Assembly (NCBI GenBank): GCA_012735465.1
Contig: JAAYHJ010000022.1
Coordinates: 1-56,439 of the forward strand
Direction: 5' to 3'
Length of the DNA: 56,439 nt
DNA from: Clostridiaceae bacterium
GTDB taxonomy: Bacteria; Bacillota; Clostridia; SK-Y3
In this document: piece after piece, positions 30,338 through 41,118 of the stretch
Position numbering within the stretch: position 1 is the first letter of the stretch
Layout: the number at the start of each line of letters is the position of its first letter
Translations under genes and position numbers: made by a program
Notes under the pieces: model-generated
Told to the model about the DNA's origin: nothing
What the model saw: only the letters and a program-made list of their open reading frames with translations
The model's database searches: none

Positions 30338-31203
30338 TTATTTACCCCCATCCTATTGCCGCCCAACAGCCTCAGCAGTTCATTCTTGGCCTGTTCCACC
30401 GTTATGATATCTCCCCTTATCTTTATGCCCCTGCTCCTGAGTTTTCTTATCACGTGGGTAACCTGAGGAACGGATAAGCCCATTGCTTCCAGCTTTTCCA
30501 CATCTTCAAATACTTTATAGGGACTGCCGTTCATAGCAATGGTTCCTTCATACATGACAATTATACGGTCTGCCAGGCGGGCAATATCCTCCATGCTGTG
30601 GGAAACCAATATAACGGTTAAACCGGTCTTTTTATGTAAATCTTTTATTTGAAACAGTATTTCGTCTCTTCCAAGGGGGTCCAACCCGGCTGTTGGCTCG
30701 TCCAGCACCAATATTTCCGGTTTCATCGCAAGGACTCCGGCAATGGCCACTCTTCTTTTCTGGCCGCCCGATAATTCAAAAGGGGACTTACCCAGTATTT
30801 TACTATCCAGTTTAACTTGTTCCAATGCTTCATATACCCTTTTTTCTACCTCCTTGTCCGGAAGTCCCATGTTTTGCGGTCCAAAAGCAATATCCTTATA
30901 TACTGTCTCTTCAAACAACTGGTGTTCGGGATACTGGAATACCAATCCCACCTTACTCCTGATCTCCTTCAGGTTCACCTTTTTACCGGATATGTCTATA
31001 TTGTTTATATATATTTTACCGCTTGTAGGACGCAATAGCCCGTTAAAATGCTGTACCAATGTGGATTTCCCGGAACCGGTATGGCCAATCAATCCTACAA
31101 ATTCACCTTTTTTTATTTCCAGATTGATATCCTTTAATGCCTTTTTTTCAAACGGGCTGCCGGGCATATACACGTAGTCCAGATGTTGAACATTAATTGA
31201 CAT
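30331..31203 (-). CDS. ecfA2: ECF transporter ATPase EcfA2
   Basis: 290-residue ABC ATPase: Walker A GHTGSGKST, Q-loop VFQYPEHQLF, signature LSGGQKRRVAIA, Walker B ILVLDEPTAGLDP, H-loop VSHSM. The C-terminal extension (VTHVIRKLRSRGI and beyond) is typical of CbiO/EcfA proteins. Start ATG 31203 with GGAGG 7 nt upstream; the longer frame to 31236 lies inside ecfA1. Pairs with EcfA1. Confidence 0.95.
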   Translation of the reverse strand: MSINVQHLDYVYMPGSPFEKKALKDINLEIKKGEFVGLIGHTGSGKSTLVQHFNGLLRPTSGKIYINNIDISGKKVNLKEIRSKVGLVFQYPEHQLFEETVYKDIAFGPQNMGLPDKEVEKRVYEALEQVKLDSKILGKSPFELSGGQKRRVAIAGVLAMKPEILVLDEPTAGLDPLGRDEILFQIKDLHKKTGLTVILVSHSMEDIARLADRIIVMYEGTIAMNGSPYKVFEDVEKLEAMGLSVPQVTHVIRKLRSRGIKIRGDIITVEQAKNELLRLLGGNRMGVNKC

Positions 31204-31222
31204 ATATATTCCTCCAATAAGC

Positions 31223-32077
31223 CTACTTATTGTCAAGCAAATGTGCTAATTCCTCCACACATTCATCCACCGTCAGTATATCCTGCCTTATATTAATTCC
31301 TTGTTTACTTAGCTCATGAACCAATTCTGTTACCTGTGGTACATCCAACCCAACTTTTTTTAGTTTTTCTACCTGGCTGAAAATTTCCCTCGGGCTTCCT
31401 TCCATATAAATTTTGCCCTTTTCCATTACCACCACCCGATCCGACTGCACCGCCTCATCCATGTAATGGGTAATAAGTACCACAGTAATGCCTTCTTCCC
31501 GGTTTAATTTTTTAATGGTATTTATAACTTCTTTTCTCCCGACAGGATCCAACATTGCAGTAGGCTCATCCAATACTATGCATTCCGGTTTCATGGCAAT
31601 TACCCCTGCAATGGCAACTCTCTGCTTTTGACCTCCGGAAAGGAGATGAGGTGCATGTTTCCTGTATTCATACATGCCCACCACCTTCAAAGCATGGTCC
31701 ACCCTTTCCCTTATTTCAGCGGGAGATAATCCCAGGTTCTCGGGACCAAAGGCCACATCTTCTTCAACAATTGTTGCTACAATTTGATTATCGGGGTTCT
31801 GGAATACCATACCAACCGTTTGACGTATATCCCACCTGTAGTTTGCTTCATTAGTATCCATATGCTTTACGAATACCGTTCCTCCCGAAGGCAACAATAA
31901 GGCATTAAAATGCTTGGCAAGGGTTGATTTCCCCGAACCGTTATGCCCCAATATACAAACAAACTCCCCTTTATTAATTTTCAAACTTATATTGTCCAAC
32001 GCCAGTTCCGTCCCTTGATACTCGCCATTACCATAGGAATAATCGACGTTAATGGCATTAATAATTTCTTCCATCAT
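31223..32077 (-). CDS. ecfA1: ECF transporter ATPase EcfA1
   Basis: 284-residue ABC ATPase: Walker [11 protein letters not shown]-loop [10 protein letters not shown], signature [12 protein letters not shown], Walker [15 protein letters not shown]-loop ITHYMDEA. First gene of the general energising module; its promoter candidate (TATAAT near 32120, weak -35) is in the 83-nt gap upstream. Start ATG 32077 with GAGAGG 5 nt upstream; a second ATG follows immediately. Confidence 0.95.
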   Translation of the reverse strand: MMEEIINAINVDYSYGNGEYQGTELALDNISLKINKGEFVCILGHNGSGKSTLAKHFNALLLPSGGTVFVKHMDTNEANYRWDIRQTVGMVFQNPDNQIVATIVEEDVAFGPENLGLSPAEIRERVDHALKVVGMYEYRKHAPHLLSGGQKQRVAIAGVIAMKPECIVLDEPTAMLDPVGRKEVINTIKKLNREEGITVVLITHYMDEAVQSDRVVVMEKGKIYMEGSPREIFSQVEKLKKVGLDVPQVTELVHELSKQGINIRQDILTVDECVEELAHLLDNK

Positions 32078-32160
32078 AAGACCTCTCTTGGTGTATTTTT
32101 AATATAATATATATTATACTGTATTTTGGATAATATAGAAACATTTTTTTAGGGACCTGC

Positions 32161-33027
32161 TCAATTACATTCCCACCGTGCTGTTGCACCGCAGGGAAGA
32201 ACCAAGCCCGAGGCGGATACGGGCAATCCAATCTCGTCAGTGCTTATTCGTCCCCCGTACCTTTCTCCCACCGTTAAAGCCAGTATGTTTTTTAGTACGG
32301 TGGGAGCAAAACCCGTTGTATAAGAATTGATTAAAAAAAACAAGGGTTCAGGCGAAAGAACTTCCGTACTTTCTTTTACCAACCGGTACAGTTCATCTTC
32401 AATCTTCCATACTTCCCCTCCCGGGCCACGACCGTAGGAAGGTGGGTCCATGATTATGGCTTCATACTGGCGTCCCCGCCTCTTTTCCCTTTGTACAAAT
32501 TTAAGGACATCATCCACAATAAACCGCACGGGACGTTGTCCAAGCCCTGACAAGGCCAGGTTTTCCTTGGCCCAGGCAACCATTCCCTTTGCAGCATCCA
32601 CGTGGCATACTTCCGCTCCTGCAAAGGCAGCCGCCACCGTTGCTCCTCCCGTATATGCAAATAGGTTCAAAACCCGAACAGGCCTTTTGCTCCTTTGAAT
32701 CTTTTCTATTATCCTTTTCCAGTTTACCGCCTGCTCGGGAAACAGTCCCGTATGCTTAAACCCCATGGGTTTTACATAAAAGGACAGCTTGTTATAGGAA
32801 ATTTTCCACCGTTCAGGTATCTGTCCAAAAAACTCCCAACTGCCGCCTCCGCTTTTGCTCCTATGGTAATGCCCGTGAACTTTTTCCCATAGGGCTGTTT
32901 CAGCTTTAATAGGCCATATCACCTGTGGATCGGGCCGCCTCAGTATATATGTCCCCCATCTTTCCAGCTTCTCACCGTCTCCCGTATCTATCAATTCGTA
33001 TTCCTTCCAATCATCTGCTAACCACAT
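32161..33027 (-). CDS. Class I SAM-dependent rRNA methyltransferase-like protein (COG1092/RlmI type)
   Basis: 288-residue protein with an N-terminal beta region (EYELIDTGDGEKLERWG), a central methyltransferase fold with VLNLFAYTGGATVAAAFAGAEVCHVDAA (motif I), FIVDDVLKFV and the base-methylation motif IMDPPSYGRG (about residue 195). It resembles the catalytic part of RlmI-like 23S rRNA cytosine methyltransferases but lacks a recognisable PUA domain. Start ATG with GGAGAG upstream. It stands between rplQ and ecfA1 with its own surroundings. The specific nucleotide is not predictable. Confidence 0.82.
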   Translation of the reverse strand: MWLADDWKEYELIDTGDGEKLERWGTYILRRPDPQVIWPIKAETALWEKVHGHYHRSKSGGGSWEFFGQIPERWKISYNKLSFYVKPMGFKHTGLFPEQAVNWKRIIEKIQRSKRPVRVLNLFAYTGGATVAAAFAGAEVCHVDAAKGMVAWAKENLALSGLGQRPVRFIVDDVLKFVQREKRRGRQYEAIIMDPPSYGRGPGGEVWKIEDELYRLVKESTEVLSPEPLFFLINSYTTGFAPTVLKNILALTVGERYGGRISTDEIGLPVSASGLVLPCGATARWECN

Positions 33028-33114
33028 CTGTTTTCTCTCCTCTTTGACCGACTGCAGTTAAAATCCATTATTATTCTTTGTACAATAACGTTATATTATC
33101 AGCCTAAACAAAAG

Positions 33115-33141
33115 AAAGCAGGTGCCCTACGGCTCTGCTTT
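33115..33141 (-). terminator. Terminator of the S10-spc-alpha operon
   Basis: AAAGCAG (33115-33121) pairs with CTGCTTT (33135-33141), with additional GCC/GGC pairs inside; on the minus strand it is followed by CTTTTGTTT. It lies about 35 nt after the rplQ stop. Confidence 0.8.
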
Positions 33142-33177
33142 CCAGTTTTAAGCCTTATTGTTAACGCTCATTAAATC

Positions 33178-33519
33178 CTAAACCAACTCTATGATGGCCA
33201 TTTCGGCTGCATCCCCTCTTCGAGGTCCTATTCTTACAATGCGGGTATATCCTCCCTGCCGATCTGAATACTTAGGTGCAATCTCATCAAATAGTTTTTT
33301 AACCACGTCTTCTTTTGTTATATATGCAAGAGCCTGCCTTCTGGCATGAAGAGAGCCTTCTTTTCCCAGAGTAATCATCTTATCTGTCATGCTTCTTACT
33401 TCCTTTGCCCTTGTTGCCGTCGTCTCAATTCTTCCATGTTCCAGTACGGCTGTAACAAGATTTCTCAGCATCGCAATTCTATGATCGGTCGGCCGGCCCA
33501 GCTTTCTTGTACCAGGCAT
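33178..33519 (-). CDS. rplQ: 50S ribosomal protein L17
   Basis: 113-residue L17, located near the exit tunnel of the 50S subunit. The family start [20 protein letters not shown] and the C-terminal [22 protein letters not shown] are intact. ATG with AAAGGAGG upstream. Last gene of the large ribosomal operon, 78 nt after rpoA, followed by a terminator. Confidence 0.98.
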   Translation of the reverse strand: MPGTRKLGRPTDHRIAMLRNLVTAVLEHGRIETTATRAKEVRSMTDKMITLGKEGSLHARRQALAYITKEDVVKKLFDEIAPKYSDRQGGYTRIVRIGPRRGDAAEMAIIELV

Positions 33520-33597
33520 ATTACATATACCTCCTTTGCTCTAATCTGTTTTATATGCTTTTTATCCCAATCATTCCCGTTTTCCTTGGAACAATTG

Positions 33598-34545
33598 CTA
33601 CTCCTCATTTGGTGCAAGTTTTAAGCCCAGTGCATCTAGCTTTTGAATAACTTCTTCCAGGGATTTCTTACCCAGGTTTCTAACCTTCATCATATCTTCT
33701 TCACTTCTGCTTATCAGGTCTTCCACGGTATTAATACCCGCACGTTTCAGGCAATTGTAGGACCTTACGGACAGATCAAGCTCTTCAATGGTCATTTCCA
33801 ATACTTTTTCTTTCTTTGTTTCTTCCTTTTCCACCATAATTTCTGTATTCTTTGCCTGATCTGACAGATCAATAAACAGGTTAAGGTGCTCGCTCAAAAT
33901 TTTAGCTCCAAGGCTGATTGCCTCATCCGGTTTTATAGTCCCATTTGTCCAGACTTCCAGAGTTAACCTGTCATAGTCGGTAACCTGCCCGACACGAGTA
34001 TTCTCCACCGTATAATTCACCTTATGCACAGGAGTATAAATGGAGTCCACCGGTATCAACCCAATGGGCTGTCCGGGTATTTTATTTTTTTCCGCAGGAA
34101 CATATCCTCTACCCTTGTTCAAAGTAATCTCCATATATACTTTTGCATCTTCATTTAAAGTTGCAATGTGAAGGTCCGGGTTTAAAATTTCCACATCGGC
34201 ATCCGCTTTAATATCCCCTGCTTTTATTTCTCCTTCGCCTTCATGCTCTATATATACTACTTTTGGGCCATCGGAATGAATCTTTGCTGCAATATTCTTG
34301 ATATTTAAAATAATTTCCGTTACGTCTTCCTTTACCCCTGGCAATGTAGAAAACTCGTGTAATACACCTTCAATTTTAACAGATGTTGCTGCAACTCCCG
34401 GTAAGGATGATAACAGAATCCTTCTTAACGAATTGCCTAATGTGATACCATAGCCCCTTTCAAGAGGCTCTACCACGTACTTACCATATGTCCCGTTTTC
34501 ATTAATTTCGACGCACTCAACTTTTGGTTTTTCAATTTCTATCAT
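33598..34545 (-). CDS. rpoA: RNA polymerase alpha subunit
   Basis: 315 residues, the family norm. The N-terminal assembly domain has [25 protein letters not shown]; a charged linker (EKEETKKEK) leads to the C-terminal domain ([24 protein letters not shown]) that contacts UP elements and regulators. The start chosen is ATG 34545 ([10 protein letters not shown]) after a GGGAGGG site; the longer frame to 34599 is not conserved. It lies between rpsD and rplQ as in all Firmicutes. Confidence 0.97.
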   Translation of the reverse strand: MIEIEKPKVECVEINENGTYGKYVVEPLERGYGITLGNSLRRILLSSLPGVAATSVKIEGVLHEFSTLPGVKEDVTEIILNIKNIAAKIHSDGPKVVYIEHEGEGEIKAGDIKADADVEILNPDLHIATLNEDAKVYMEITLNKGRGYVPAEKNKIPGQPIGLIPVDSIYTPVHKVNYTVENTRVGQVTDYDRLTLEVWTNGTIKPDEAISLGAKILSEHLNLFIDLSDQAKNTEIMVEKEETKKEKVLEMTIEELDLSVRSYNCLKRAGINTVEDLISRSEEDMMKVRNLGKKSLEEVIQKLDALGLKLAPNEE

Positions 34546-34621
34546 TATATATAACCCTCCCCTGACTGCCTTTTTCACGTTTCCATATTTCGAGGGCAAT
34601 TTTATTTTTATTTATATATTA

Positions 34622-35248
34622 TTATTTAGAATAATACTCAACTATTAAGTGTTCTTGTATAGGCAAATCAATATCTTCTCTAGCAGCCAGATTGACCACC
34701 TTTGCTTCAAGCGTATCGCGATTGAGATCCAACCACTTTGGAACAGGCTTTCCATCTGTTTGTGCCAGTATTGATTTAATCTTTTCCAGACCCCTGCTCT
34801 TTTCACGAATGGCAATAACTTCACCTGGGCTTACAAGATAAGAGGGAATGTTGACCTTCTTACCATTCACGGTAAAATGTCCATGCCGTACCAACTGTCT
34901 TGCTTCTGCCCTGGATGTAGCAAATCCCAATCTATATACAACATTGTCCAGCCTGCTTTCAAGGATCTGCAAAAGGTTTTCACCGGTAATACCTTTTCTC
35001 TTGGATGCCATTTCAAAATATTTCTCGAACTGGCTTTCCAAAACACCATAATATCTTCTTGCTTTTTGTTTTTCCCTTAACTGAATACCGTACTCCGACA
35101 GCTTCTTTCTGCTTTGGCCGTGCTGTCCGGGTGCATAATTTCTCCTAACAACTGCACACTTATCAGTATAGCATCTTTCCCCTTTAAGATACAGTTTTTG
35201 TCCTTCTCTCCGGCAAAGCCTGCATACTGCTCCAGTATATCTTGCCAT
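34622..35248 (-). CDS. rpsD: 30S ribosomal protein S4
   Basis: 208-residue primary 16S rRNA binder. The N-terminus keeps the zinc-binding cysteines ([14 protein letters not shown]), and the S4 RNA-binding fold ([40 protein letters not shown]) is central. In several bacteria S4 represses the alpha operon; no obvious separate leader is seen here. Confidence 0.98.
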   Translation of the reverse strand: MARYTGAVCRLCRREGQKLYLKGERCYTDKCAVVRRNYAPGQHGQSRKKLSEYGIQLREKQKARRYYGVLESQFEKYFEMASKRKGITGENLLQILESRLDNVVYRLGFATSRAEARQLVRHGHFTVNGKKVNIPSYLVSPGEVIAIREKSRGLEKIKSILAQTDGKPVPKWLDLNRDTLEAKVVNLAAREDIDLPIQEHLIVEYYSK

Positions 35249-35301
35249 GTATATTTACACCTCCTATAATTCTAACAAATTATGCAAATCTTTTTTCAAC
35301 A

Positions 35302-35694
35302 TTATACTCTTCTTCTCTTAGGCGGTCTACAACCATTATGTGGAATAGGAGTAACATCCTTGATCAGGCTAACCTCTAATCCGGCAGCTTGAAGTGCCCT
35401 TATGGCAGCTTCCCTACCTGCTCCCGGTCCTTTTACATATACCTCAACAGTTTTCATTCCATGTTCCATTGCTGCCTTTGCAGCCGCTTCAGCAGCCATC
35501 TGTGCAGCATAAGGTGTGCTTTTCCTGGAGCCTCTGAATCCCAAACCGCCGGAGCTAGCCCATGAAATTGCATTACCGGCTACATCGGTAATGGTAACAA
35601 TTGTATTATTAAAGGTTGAACGGATATGTGCTGCTCCACGTTCAATATTTTTCCGTTCACGGCGTTTACGAGTAACACGTTTAGTTTTAGCCAT
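35302..35694 (-). CDS. rpsK: 30S ribosomal protein S11
   Basis: 130-residue platform protein of the 30S subunit. Conserved segments [35 protein letters not shown] and the C-terminal [16 protein letters not shown] are complete. 19 nt downstream of rpsM. Confidence 0.98.
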   Translation of the reverse strand: MAKTKRVTRKRRERKNIERGAAHIRSTFNNTIVTITDVAGNAISWASSGGLGFRGSRKSTPYAAQMAAEAAAKAAMEHGMKTVEVYVKGPGAGREAAIRALQAAGLEVSLIKDVTPIPHNGCRPPKRRRV

Positions 35695-35713
35695 CCTTCT
35701 CTATTCCCTCCTT

Positions 35714-36082
35714 TTACTTCTTCTTACCGGCAACAGTTCTCTTAGGACCTTTTCTGGTTCTGGCATTTGTCTTTGTCCTTTGTCCCCTGACAGGCAAACC
35801 TCTTCTGTGCCTTAATCCCCTGTAACAGCCAATTTCAATCAGTCTCTTAATGTCAAGGGAAACTTCTCTTCTTAAATCACCTTCAATTTTATAATTCTTA
35901 TCAATTGCTTCCCTTAACTTTGAAATCTCATCATCTGTTAAGTCCCTAACCCTTGTATCAGGGTTAATACCCGTCATCTTGAGAATTTCATTGGACCTGC
36001 TGCGGCCAATTCCATATATATACGTTAACCCGATCTCAATCCGCTTATCTCTTGGTAAGTCAACGCCTGCGATTCTCGCCAT
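35714..36082 (-). CDS. rpsM: 30S ribosomal protein S13
   Basis: 122-residue head protein contacting the P-site tRNA and 50S subunit. Starts [20 protein letters not shown]; the basic tail [16 protein letters not shown] is present. The start chosen is ATG 36082 after AGGAGGTG; the ATG at 36094 lies inside the ribosome-site region. A 93-nt gap separates it from rpmJ. Confidence 0.97.
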   Translation of the reverse strand: MARIAGVDLPRDKRIEIGLTYIYGIGRSRSNEILKMTGINPDTRVRDLTDDEISKLREAIDKNYKIEGDLRREVSLDIKRLIEIGCYRGLRHRRGLPVRGQRTKTNARTRKGPKRTVAGKKK

Positions 36083-36175
36083 TCTACTATACACCTCCTA
36101 GACTATCCTTAAACACCATAACAACAAATAATTTATACACCACGAACACAAAAACACAGCAGCAATATAAAAACC

Positions 36176-36289
36176 TTATCCCTGCTTTTGTTTATGTTTG
36201 GGGTTCTCACAGATTACCCTGATTCTTCCCTTACGTCTAATAATCTTGCATTTTTCACAAATTGGTTTAACAGACGGTCTTACTTTCAC
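36176..36289 (-). CDS. rpmJ: 50S ribosomal protein L36
   Basis: 37-residue zinc-ribbon protein. GTG 36289 follows AAAGGAGGG. The product begins [14 protein letters not shown] and has the C-X2-C-X12-C-X4-H zinc site, so it is the zinc-binding form. Between infA and rpsM as usual. Confidence 0.96.
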   Translation of the reverse strand: MKVRPSVKPICEKCKIIRRKGRIRVICENPKHKQKQG

Positions 36290-36311
36290 CGCTATCCCTC
36301 CTTTAGAAACG

Positions 36312-36530
36312 TTACTTTGCTCTCCATGTAATCCTACCGCGGGTTAGATCATAAGGAGATAGCTCTACCGTTACCTTATCCCCCGGAAGAATCCGTATAA
36401 AATTCATCCTTAGTTTTCCGGATATATGAGCAAGTATCCTGTGTCCGTTTTCCAGTTCCACCTGAAACATTGCATTAGGCAATGTCTCAACAACCTTACC
36501 CTCAACTTCTATGACATCTTCCTTTGCCAA
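36312..36530 (-). CDS. infA: Translation initiation factor IF-1
   Basis: 72-residue OB-fold factor that occupies the 30S A site during initiation. The start chosen is TTG 36530 (product [13 protein letters not shown], the exact family start), 8 nt after AAAGGAGG. The ATG at 36536 sits only 2 nt from that site and would add two residues. Ends GRITWRAK. 22 nt before rpmJ. Confidence 0.96.
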   Translation of the reverse strand: MAKEDVIEVEGKVVETLPNAMFQVELENGHRILAHISGKLRMNFIRILPGDKVTVELSPYDLTRGRITWRAK

Positions 36531-36584
36531 GGCCATAACCTCCTTTAAATGCAAATCATACGATCCCCGTTTCCATCTTTTTCA

Positions 36585-36857
36585 TTATTCTACCTCTTCC
36601 AACATGGCTTTTAAACTTTTTCTTATTTCAGAGTTACTAACCTTTTGCTTTGCAATTAGTTTTTCACCAATGGTACGGTCAACTTTTCCGGTAAGCCGTA
36701 TATGCTTTATCTTTTTTTTCTTGGGCTTCTCTATTTTTCTCAAGTCTCCATCGCATAGATAAACATAGTTTTCATCAATCTTTTCTATAACGATGAAGTA
36801 CTTCCCTTTATCCCTCCCAGCCATCGAATACACGATTTGCCCGGGATATATATCCAT
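36585..36857 (-). CDS. KOW-domain RNA-binding protein (L14e-like)
   Basis: 90-residue protein. The KOW-like beta core (GQIVYSMAGRDKGKYFIVIEKIDENYVYLCDGD) is followed by a very basic KPKKKKIKHIR stretch and a helical end. It resembles eukaryotic/archaeal L14e/L6e-type proteins and is found in clostridial genomes exactly here, between map and infA. Probably binds rRNA or ribosomes; role unproven. Confidence 0.88.
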   Translation of the reverse strand: MDIYPGQIVYSMAGRDKGKYFIVIEKIDENYVYLCDGDLRKIEKPKKKKIKHIRLTGKVDRTIGEKLIAKQKVSNSEIRKSLKAMLEEVE

Positions 36858-36883
36858 TCATATCACCTCTGCCGATTGTATCA

Positions 36884-37630
36884 TCAAGCACCGGTCAGTA
36901 TTTCCGGATCGCCTTTTGTAATTAAAATGGTATGCTCATAATGGGCAGACAAGCTCCCATCGGCTGTAACAACCGTCCAGTTATTCGGCATGATCCTTAC
37001 ACGGTAATCTCCCGCATTTACCATTGGTTCAATTGCAAGTGTCATTCCGCTGACCAATCTTGGTCCCCTGCCGGGGACACCATAATTAGGGACCTGAGGA
37101 TCTTCATGCATGTTTTGTCCGATACCATGTCCTACAAAATCCCTTACCACTGAATAACCGTTTTTTTCCACATATCTTTGTATGGCGGCTGAAATATCTG
37201 ATAAACGCCTTCCCTCCACTGCATAGGCAAGGCCTTTGTAAAAGCTTTCCCGTGTCACTCTTATCAGCCTGAGAGCCTCTTCCGAGCATTTTCCCACCGG
37301 GTGGGTCCGTGCTGCATCCCCATGGTATCCCTTATACATTGCGCCGATATCAATACTTATAATATCGCCATCTTTTAACTTTCTTAAACCAGGAATACCA
37401 TGAACAACTTCATCATTTAAAGAGGCACATATACTTGCTGGAAACCCATTATAACCTTTAAAGGATGGAATTGCACCTTGACTTCTTATATATTTTTCTG
37501 CTATACTATCCAGCTCTTCAGTAGTAATACCGGGCTGGATTGCCTTTTCTACAAGATTATGAGCTTCGTACACAATCCGTCCGGCTTCTCTCATGTATTC
37601 AATTTCCTGAGCAGCTTTAATAGTAATCAT
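36884..37630 (-). CDS. map: Type I methionine aminopeptidase
   Basis: 248-residue dinuclear metal enzyme that removes initiator Met. Metal ligands are visible in [19 protein letters not shown] (two Asp), [18 protein letters not shown] (His), AIEPMV (Glu) and YEHTILIT (Glu). It starts 1 nt after the adk stop codon. Confidence 0.97.
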   Translation of the reverse strand: MITIKAAQEIEYMREAGRIVYEAHNLVEKAIQPGITTEELDSIAEKYIRSQGAIPSFKGYNGFPASICASLNDEVVHGIPGLRKLKDGDIISIDIGAMYKGYHGDAARTHPVGKCSEEALRLIRVTRESFYKGLAYAVEGRRLSDISAAIQRYVEKNGYSVVRDFVGHGIGQNMHEDPQVPNYGVPGRGPRLVSGMTLAIEPMVNAGDYRVRIMPNNWTVVTADGSLSAHYEHTILITKGDPEILTGA

Positions 37631-37631
37631 G

Positions 37632-38267
37632 TCACTCTACCCCAAGTGCTTTAAATACTTCCCTTGTGGTATCCCGTACTTCTTCCTGGCCATAGGCTAC
37701 AACCAATAATCCTTTATCTTCATAATATTTTTTGAGCGGCTCTGTTTGCTTGCGATATACTTCCAACCGGTTTTTAACCGTTTCAGGTGCGTCATCTTCA
37801 CGCATTATCAGTTCTCCGCCGCATACATCACATACATTTTCCACCCGTGAAGGTTTATAAATAATATGATAGGTTGCACCGCACCGGCTGCACTGTCTCC
37901 TGCCGGACATTCTTTCTATAATCTTTTCCTCGGCTACTTCAATGCTGAGAACCTTATCAACCGTTATCCCCATTTTTTCCAATGCATCGGCCTGGGGAAC
38001 CGTTCTTGGGAAGCCATCCAATATGAAGCCCTTTTGGCAATCCGGGTCTTCCAGGCGTTCCTTTACAATCTCAATCACAACTTCGTCGGGTACCAACAGA
38101 CCCCTGTCAATGTACTGCTTGGCTTCTTTACCAAGTTCAGTGCCCTGGCGAAGTGCATTTCGGATCATCTCCCCCGTAGAAATGGTGGGTATACCATATT
38201 TATTTGAAAGCACTTCTGCCTGAGTACCCTTTCCGGCGCCCGGTGCTCCCAACAGTATTATTCTCAT
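37632..38267 (-). CDS. adk: Adenylate kinase
   Basis: 211-residue phosphotransferase (2 ADP to ATP + AMP). P-loop [21 protein letters not shown] and LID domain with a four-cysteine zinc site ([15 protein letters not shown]) typical of Gram-positive enzymes. The start chosen is ATG 38267 ([10 protein letters not shown]); the in-frame ATG at 38300 would overlap secY. Confidence 0.97.
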   Translation of the reverse strand: MRIILLGAPGAGKGTQAEVLSNKYGIPTISTGEMIRNALRQGTELGKEAKQYIDRGLLVPDEVVIEIVKERLEDPDCQKGFILDGFPRTVPQADALEKMGITVDKVLSIEVAEEKIIERMSGRRQCSRCGATYHIIYKPSRVENVCDVCGGELIMREDDAPETVKNRLEVYRKQTEPLKKYYEDKGLLVVAYGQEEVRDTTREVFKALGVE

Positions 38268-38292
38268 GACTTTTGCCCCCATTCCGTCAACT

Positions 38293-39564
38293 TTATTCAA
38301 GGAAACCTTTGTAATGTCTCATAAGCATCTGTGATTCTACTTGCTGTACCGTTTCTAATGCAACACTTACCACGATCAACAGGCTGGTTCCTCCAACTGC
38401 CAAACCGCTGAGCTTTATACCATAGTTAACAAATATCGGAAGCACTGCAATAAAGCCTAAAAAGACTGCTCCTGCCAATGTAATCCTGGATAGTACCCTG
38501 TTTATATAATCAGATGTCGGCTTACCTGGACGGATTCCCGGTATAAAGCCCCCATTTTTCTTCATGTTATTGGCAATCTCAATAGGATTGAAGTAAATTG
38601 CAGTATAGAAGTAAGTGAAGAATATGATCAGGAAAAAGTAAGCTACACCATAGAACCATGAGCTTGGAGAAATAAAGTCTAAAAACTTACGCCAAAAGGT
38701 TCCTGCTGCCGGTTGTGTGAAAAACTGTGCAATGGTAGAAGGAAAAGCCATGATGGACATGGCAAAGATTATCGGGATTACCCCTGCCATGCTAACCTTA
38801 ATGGGTATATGCGTGCTTTGTCCTCCGTACATTTTTCTTCCAACCACTCTCTTTGCATATTGAACCGGTATTCTTCTTTCTGCCTGATTCATTATAACAA
38901 CAACTGCCACAACTGCTAATGCAAAGATGATAAATAGTATTAGCGTGAATATGTTCAGATTCCCATTTACATAGTTTGCATATAATGCCTGGACCATTGC
39001 AGGACCTCTTGAGACAATACCTGCAAAAATCAGCAATGAAATACCATTCCCTATTCCTTTTTCCGTGATCTGTTCACCCAACCACATTAAGAATGCGGTT
39101 CCTGCTGTAAATGTAAGAGTAATGGTAATGTAGGAAAGAACTCCCCGCTGCGTGATTGCACCGCGAAGTGCAAAGTATAAACCCGTTGCCTGTATAAATC
39201 CCAATATAACCGTTCCGTACCTGGTGTACTGGGCAATTTTCTTTCTTCCTTCTTCGCCTTCCTTTGCCAATCTTTCAAGGCTGGGAATTGCAACCGTCAA
39301 AAGCTGTATTATGATGGAAGAATTGATATAAGGTGTTATGCTCATGGCAAAAATAGTGGCATTACCAAAAGCACCACCTGTCAATGTATTCAGAAGCCCA
39401 AATAAAGAATTATCCGCACCTACTAATTGCTGGAGTGCCTCCTTATTCATACCCGGTACGGGAATAAATGAGCCCAGCCGGAAGATAATCAGCATTAAAA
39501 TCGTATACAGCATTTTCTTCCTTAAGTCAGGTATTTTCCAGGCATTCCTTAAAATCTGAAACAT
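38293..39564 (-). CDS. secY: Protein translocase subunit SecY
   Basis: 423-residue channel of the Sec translocon with ten membrane helices. Conserved plug and loop motifs PYINSSIIIQLL, RIPVQYAKR (loop C5 ribosome/SecA contact) and GGFIPGIRPGKPT are intact. ATG 39564, 1 nt after the rplO stop. Confidence 0.98.
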   Translation of the reverse strand: MFQILRNAWKIPDLRKKMLYTILMLIIFRLGSFIPVPGMNKEALQQLVGADNSLFGLLNTLTGGAFGNATIFAMSITPYINSSIIIQLLTVAIPSLERLAKEGEEGRKKIAQYTRYGTVILGFIQATGLYFALRGAITQRGVLSYITITLTFTAGTAFLMWLGEQITEKGIGNGISLLIFAGIVSRGPAMVQALYANYVNGNLNIFTLILFIIFALAVVAVVVIMNQAERRIPVQYAKRVVGRKMYGGQSTHIPIKVSMAGVIPIIFAMSIMAFPSTIAQFFTQPAAGTFWRKFLDFISPSSWFYGVAYFFLIIFFTYFYTAIYFNPIEIANNMKKNGGFIPGIRPGKPTSDYINRVLSRITLAGAVFLGFIAVLPIFVNYGIKLSGLAVGGTSLLIVVSVALETVQQVESQMLMRHYKGFLE

Positions 39565-39565
39565 A

Positions 39566-40006
39566 TTAGATCACCTCTACCTTTCCTCCAGCTGCTTGAA
39601 TCTTTTCAACAGCCGATTTGCTGAACCGGGCAGCTCTTACAGTAAGTTTCTTTGTCAACTCACCTCTGCCGAGAATTACCACACCGTCTTTTATCCTACT
39701 GATTACTCCTGTTTCTTTCAGCAATTCAGGGGTAACCGTGCTTCCATCATCAAACCTGTTTAGTTGCTCAACATTTACTTCCACATACTGCTTTGCAAAT
39801 ATATTTGTAAAACCTCTCTTTGGAATACGTCTGTACAAAGGCATCTGGCCACCTTCAAAGCCCGGTCTTACACCTCCGCCGGAGCGGGCATTCTGACCCT
39901 TATGACCTCTACCTGCTGTTTTACCGTTTCCAGAGCCATGGCCACGGCCTTTACGCATAGGTTTTTTTCTTGAGCCTGGTGCAGGCTGTAATTCAAACAA
40001 TTTCAT
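39566..40006 (-). CDS. rplO: 50S ribosomal protein L15
   Basis: 146 residues. The glycine/lysine-rich start ([28 protein letters not shown] type) penetrates the 23S core; the globular C-terminal half ends [17 protein letters not shown]. Confidence 0.98.
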   Translation of the reverse strand: MKLFELQPAPGSRKKPMRKGRGHGSGNGKTAGRGHKGQNARSGGGVRPGFEGGQMPLYRRIPKRGFTNIFAKQYVEVNVEQLNRFDDGSTVTPELLKETGVISRIKDGVVILGRGELTKKLTVRAARFSKSAVEKIQAAGGKVEVI

Positions 40007-40025
40007 TTGCTACACCTCCTCTTTT

Positions 40026-40205
40026 TTATAATTCTTCAACCTCTACCAAATGCGGTACTTTATTCACCATACCCCTGATCTGAGGGGTGTCTTCTTTTAT
40101 AACAACATCTCTTGTCTTCTTCAGTCCCAAAGCTTTAACGGTTGCAATCTGGTCATCCTTGCAGCCGATAACGCTTCTAACCAATGTGATTTTGAGCTTA
40201 GCCAA
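40026..40205 (-). CDS. rpmD: 50S ribosomal protein L30
   Basis: 59-residue L30. TTG 40205 follows GGAGGGGACT; product [40 protein letters not shown]. Located between rpsE and rplO as expected. The non-ATG start makes it easy to miss. Confidence 0.95.
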   Translation of the reverse strand: MAKLKITLVRSVIGCKDDQIATVKALGLKKTRDVVIKEDTPQIRGMVNKVPHLVEVEEL

Positions 40206-40217
40206 TTAAGTCCCCTC

Positions 40218-40721
40218 CTAACCTAACAGTTCTTCTATCGTCTTGCCTCTCATCTTTGCTACATCTTCTGCCCTCTTTAATTTCTTTAACCCGTCAATTG
40301 TAGCATTTACCATGTTTCTTGGGTTGTTAGAACCTAAAGATTTTGTACGGATATCACGAATTCCTGCCAGCTCCAAGACCGCTCTTACCGGGCCACCGGC
40401 TATTACTCCGGTACCGGGACCGGCCGGCTTTAAAAGTACGCAGCCTGCTCCAAATTCACCTATAATTTCATGGGGAATGGTTGTATTGACTATTGGGACA
40501 CTGATAAGATTCTTTTTGGCATCCTCAATCCCCTTGCGGATGGCATCAGGAATTTCCGCCGCTTTTCCCATTCCACAGCCCACGTGTCCGTTTTCATCTC
40601 CCACTACAACCAGGGCACTGAAACGGAAGGTTCTACCACCCTTTACAACCTTAGCTACACGATTAATATTTACAACCTTTTCTTTTATATCCAATGCGCT
40701 TGCGTCTATACGCTGTGCCAT
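40218..40721 (-). CDS. rpsE: 30S ribosomal protein S5
   Basis: 167-residue S5, at the mRNA entry site and involved in decoding fidelity. Motifs [47 protein letters not shown] and [13 protein letters not shown] are intact. Confidence 0.98.
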   Translation of the reverse strand: MAQRIDASALDIKEKVVNINRVAKVVKGGRTFRFSALVVVGDENGHVGCGMGKAAEIPDAIRKGIEDAKKNLISVPIVNTTIPHEIIGEFGAGCVLLKPAGPGTGVIAGGPVRAVLELAGIRDIRTKSLGSNNPRNMVNATIDGLKKLKRAEDVAKMRGKTIEELLG

Positions 40722-40734
40722 AATGTCCCTCCTT

Positions 40735-41100
40735 TTAAAAATCTAATCCGGCTTCCCGAGCTCCTTCTGCAAGCTCTTTCACCCTACCGTGGTAAATGTA
40801 TCCGCCTCTGTCAAAAGTTACTTTCTTTATGCCCTTTTTCAAAGCCCTTTTTGCAATCAGCTTGCCAACTTCCCGTGCAGCTGCCTTGTTTCCACCATAT
40901 CCCAAATGCTTTAATTCTGCATCCAGCGTGGATGCGGATACAAGCGTATGTCCTGCATTATCATCAATAATCTGTGCATATATATTTTTTAGGCTTCTGT
41001 AAACATTCAGTCTTGGCCGTTCCGCAGTTCCAAATACTTTTTTGCGTACCCTTGCATGACGTCTAAGCCTTGCTTCATTGCTACCTGGCTTATTAATCAT
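40735..41100 (-). CDS. rplR: 50S ribosomal protein L18
   Basis: 121-residue 5S rRNA-binding protein; [23 protein letters not shown] start and [26 protein letters not shown] end match the family. Confidence 0.98.
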   Translation of the reverse strand: MINKPGSNEARLRRHARVRKKVFGTAERPRLNVYRSLKNIYAQIIDDNAGHTLVSASTLDAELKHLGYGGNKAAAREVGKLIAKRALKKGIKKVTFDRGGYIYHGRVKELAEGAREAGLDF

Positions 41101-41118
41101 TTATACTCACTCCTTTCC

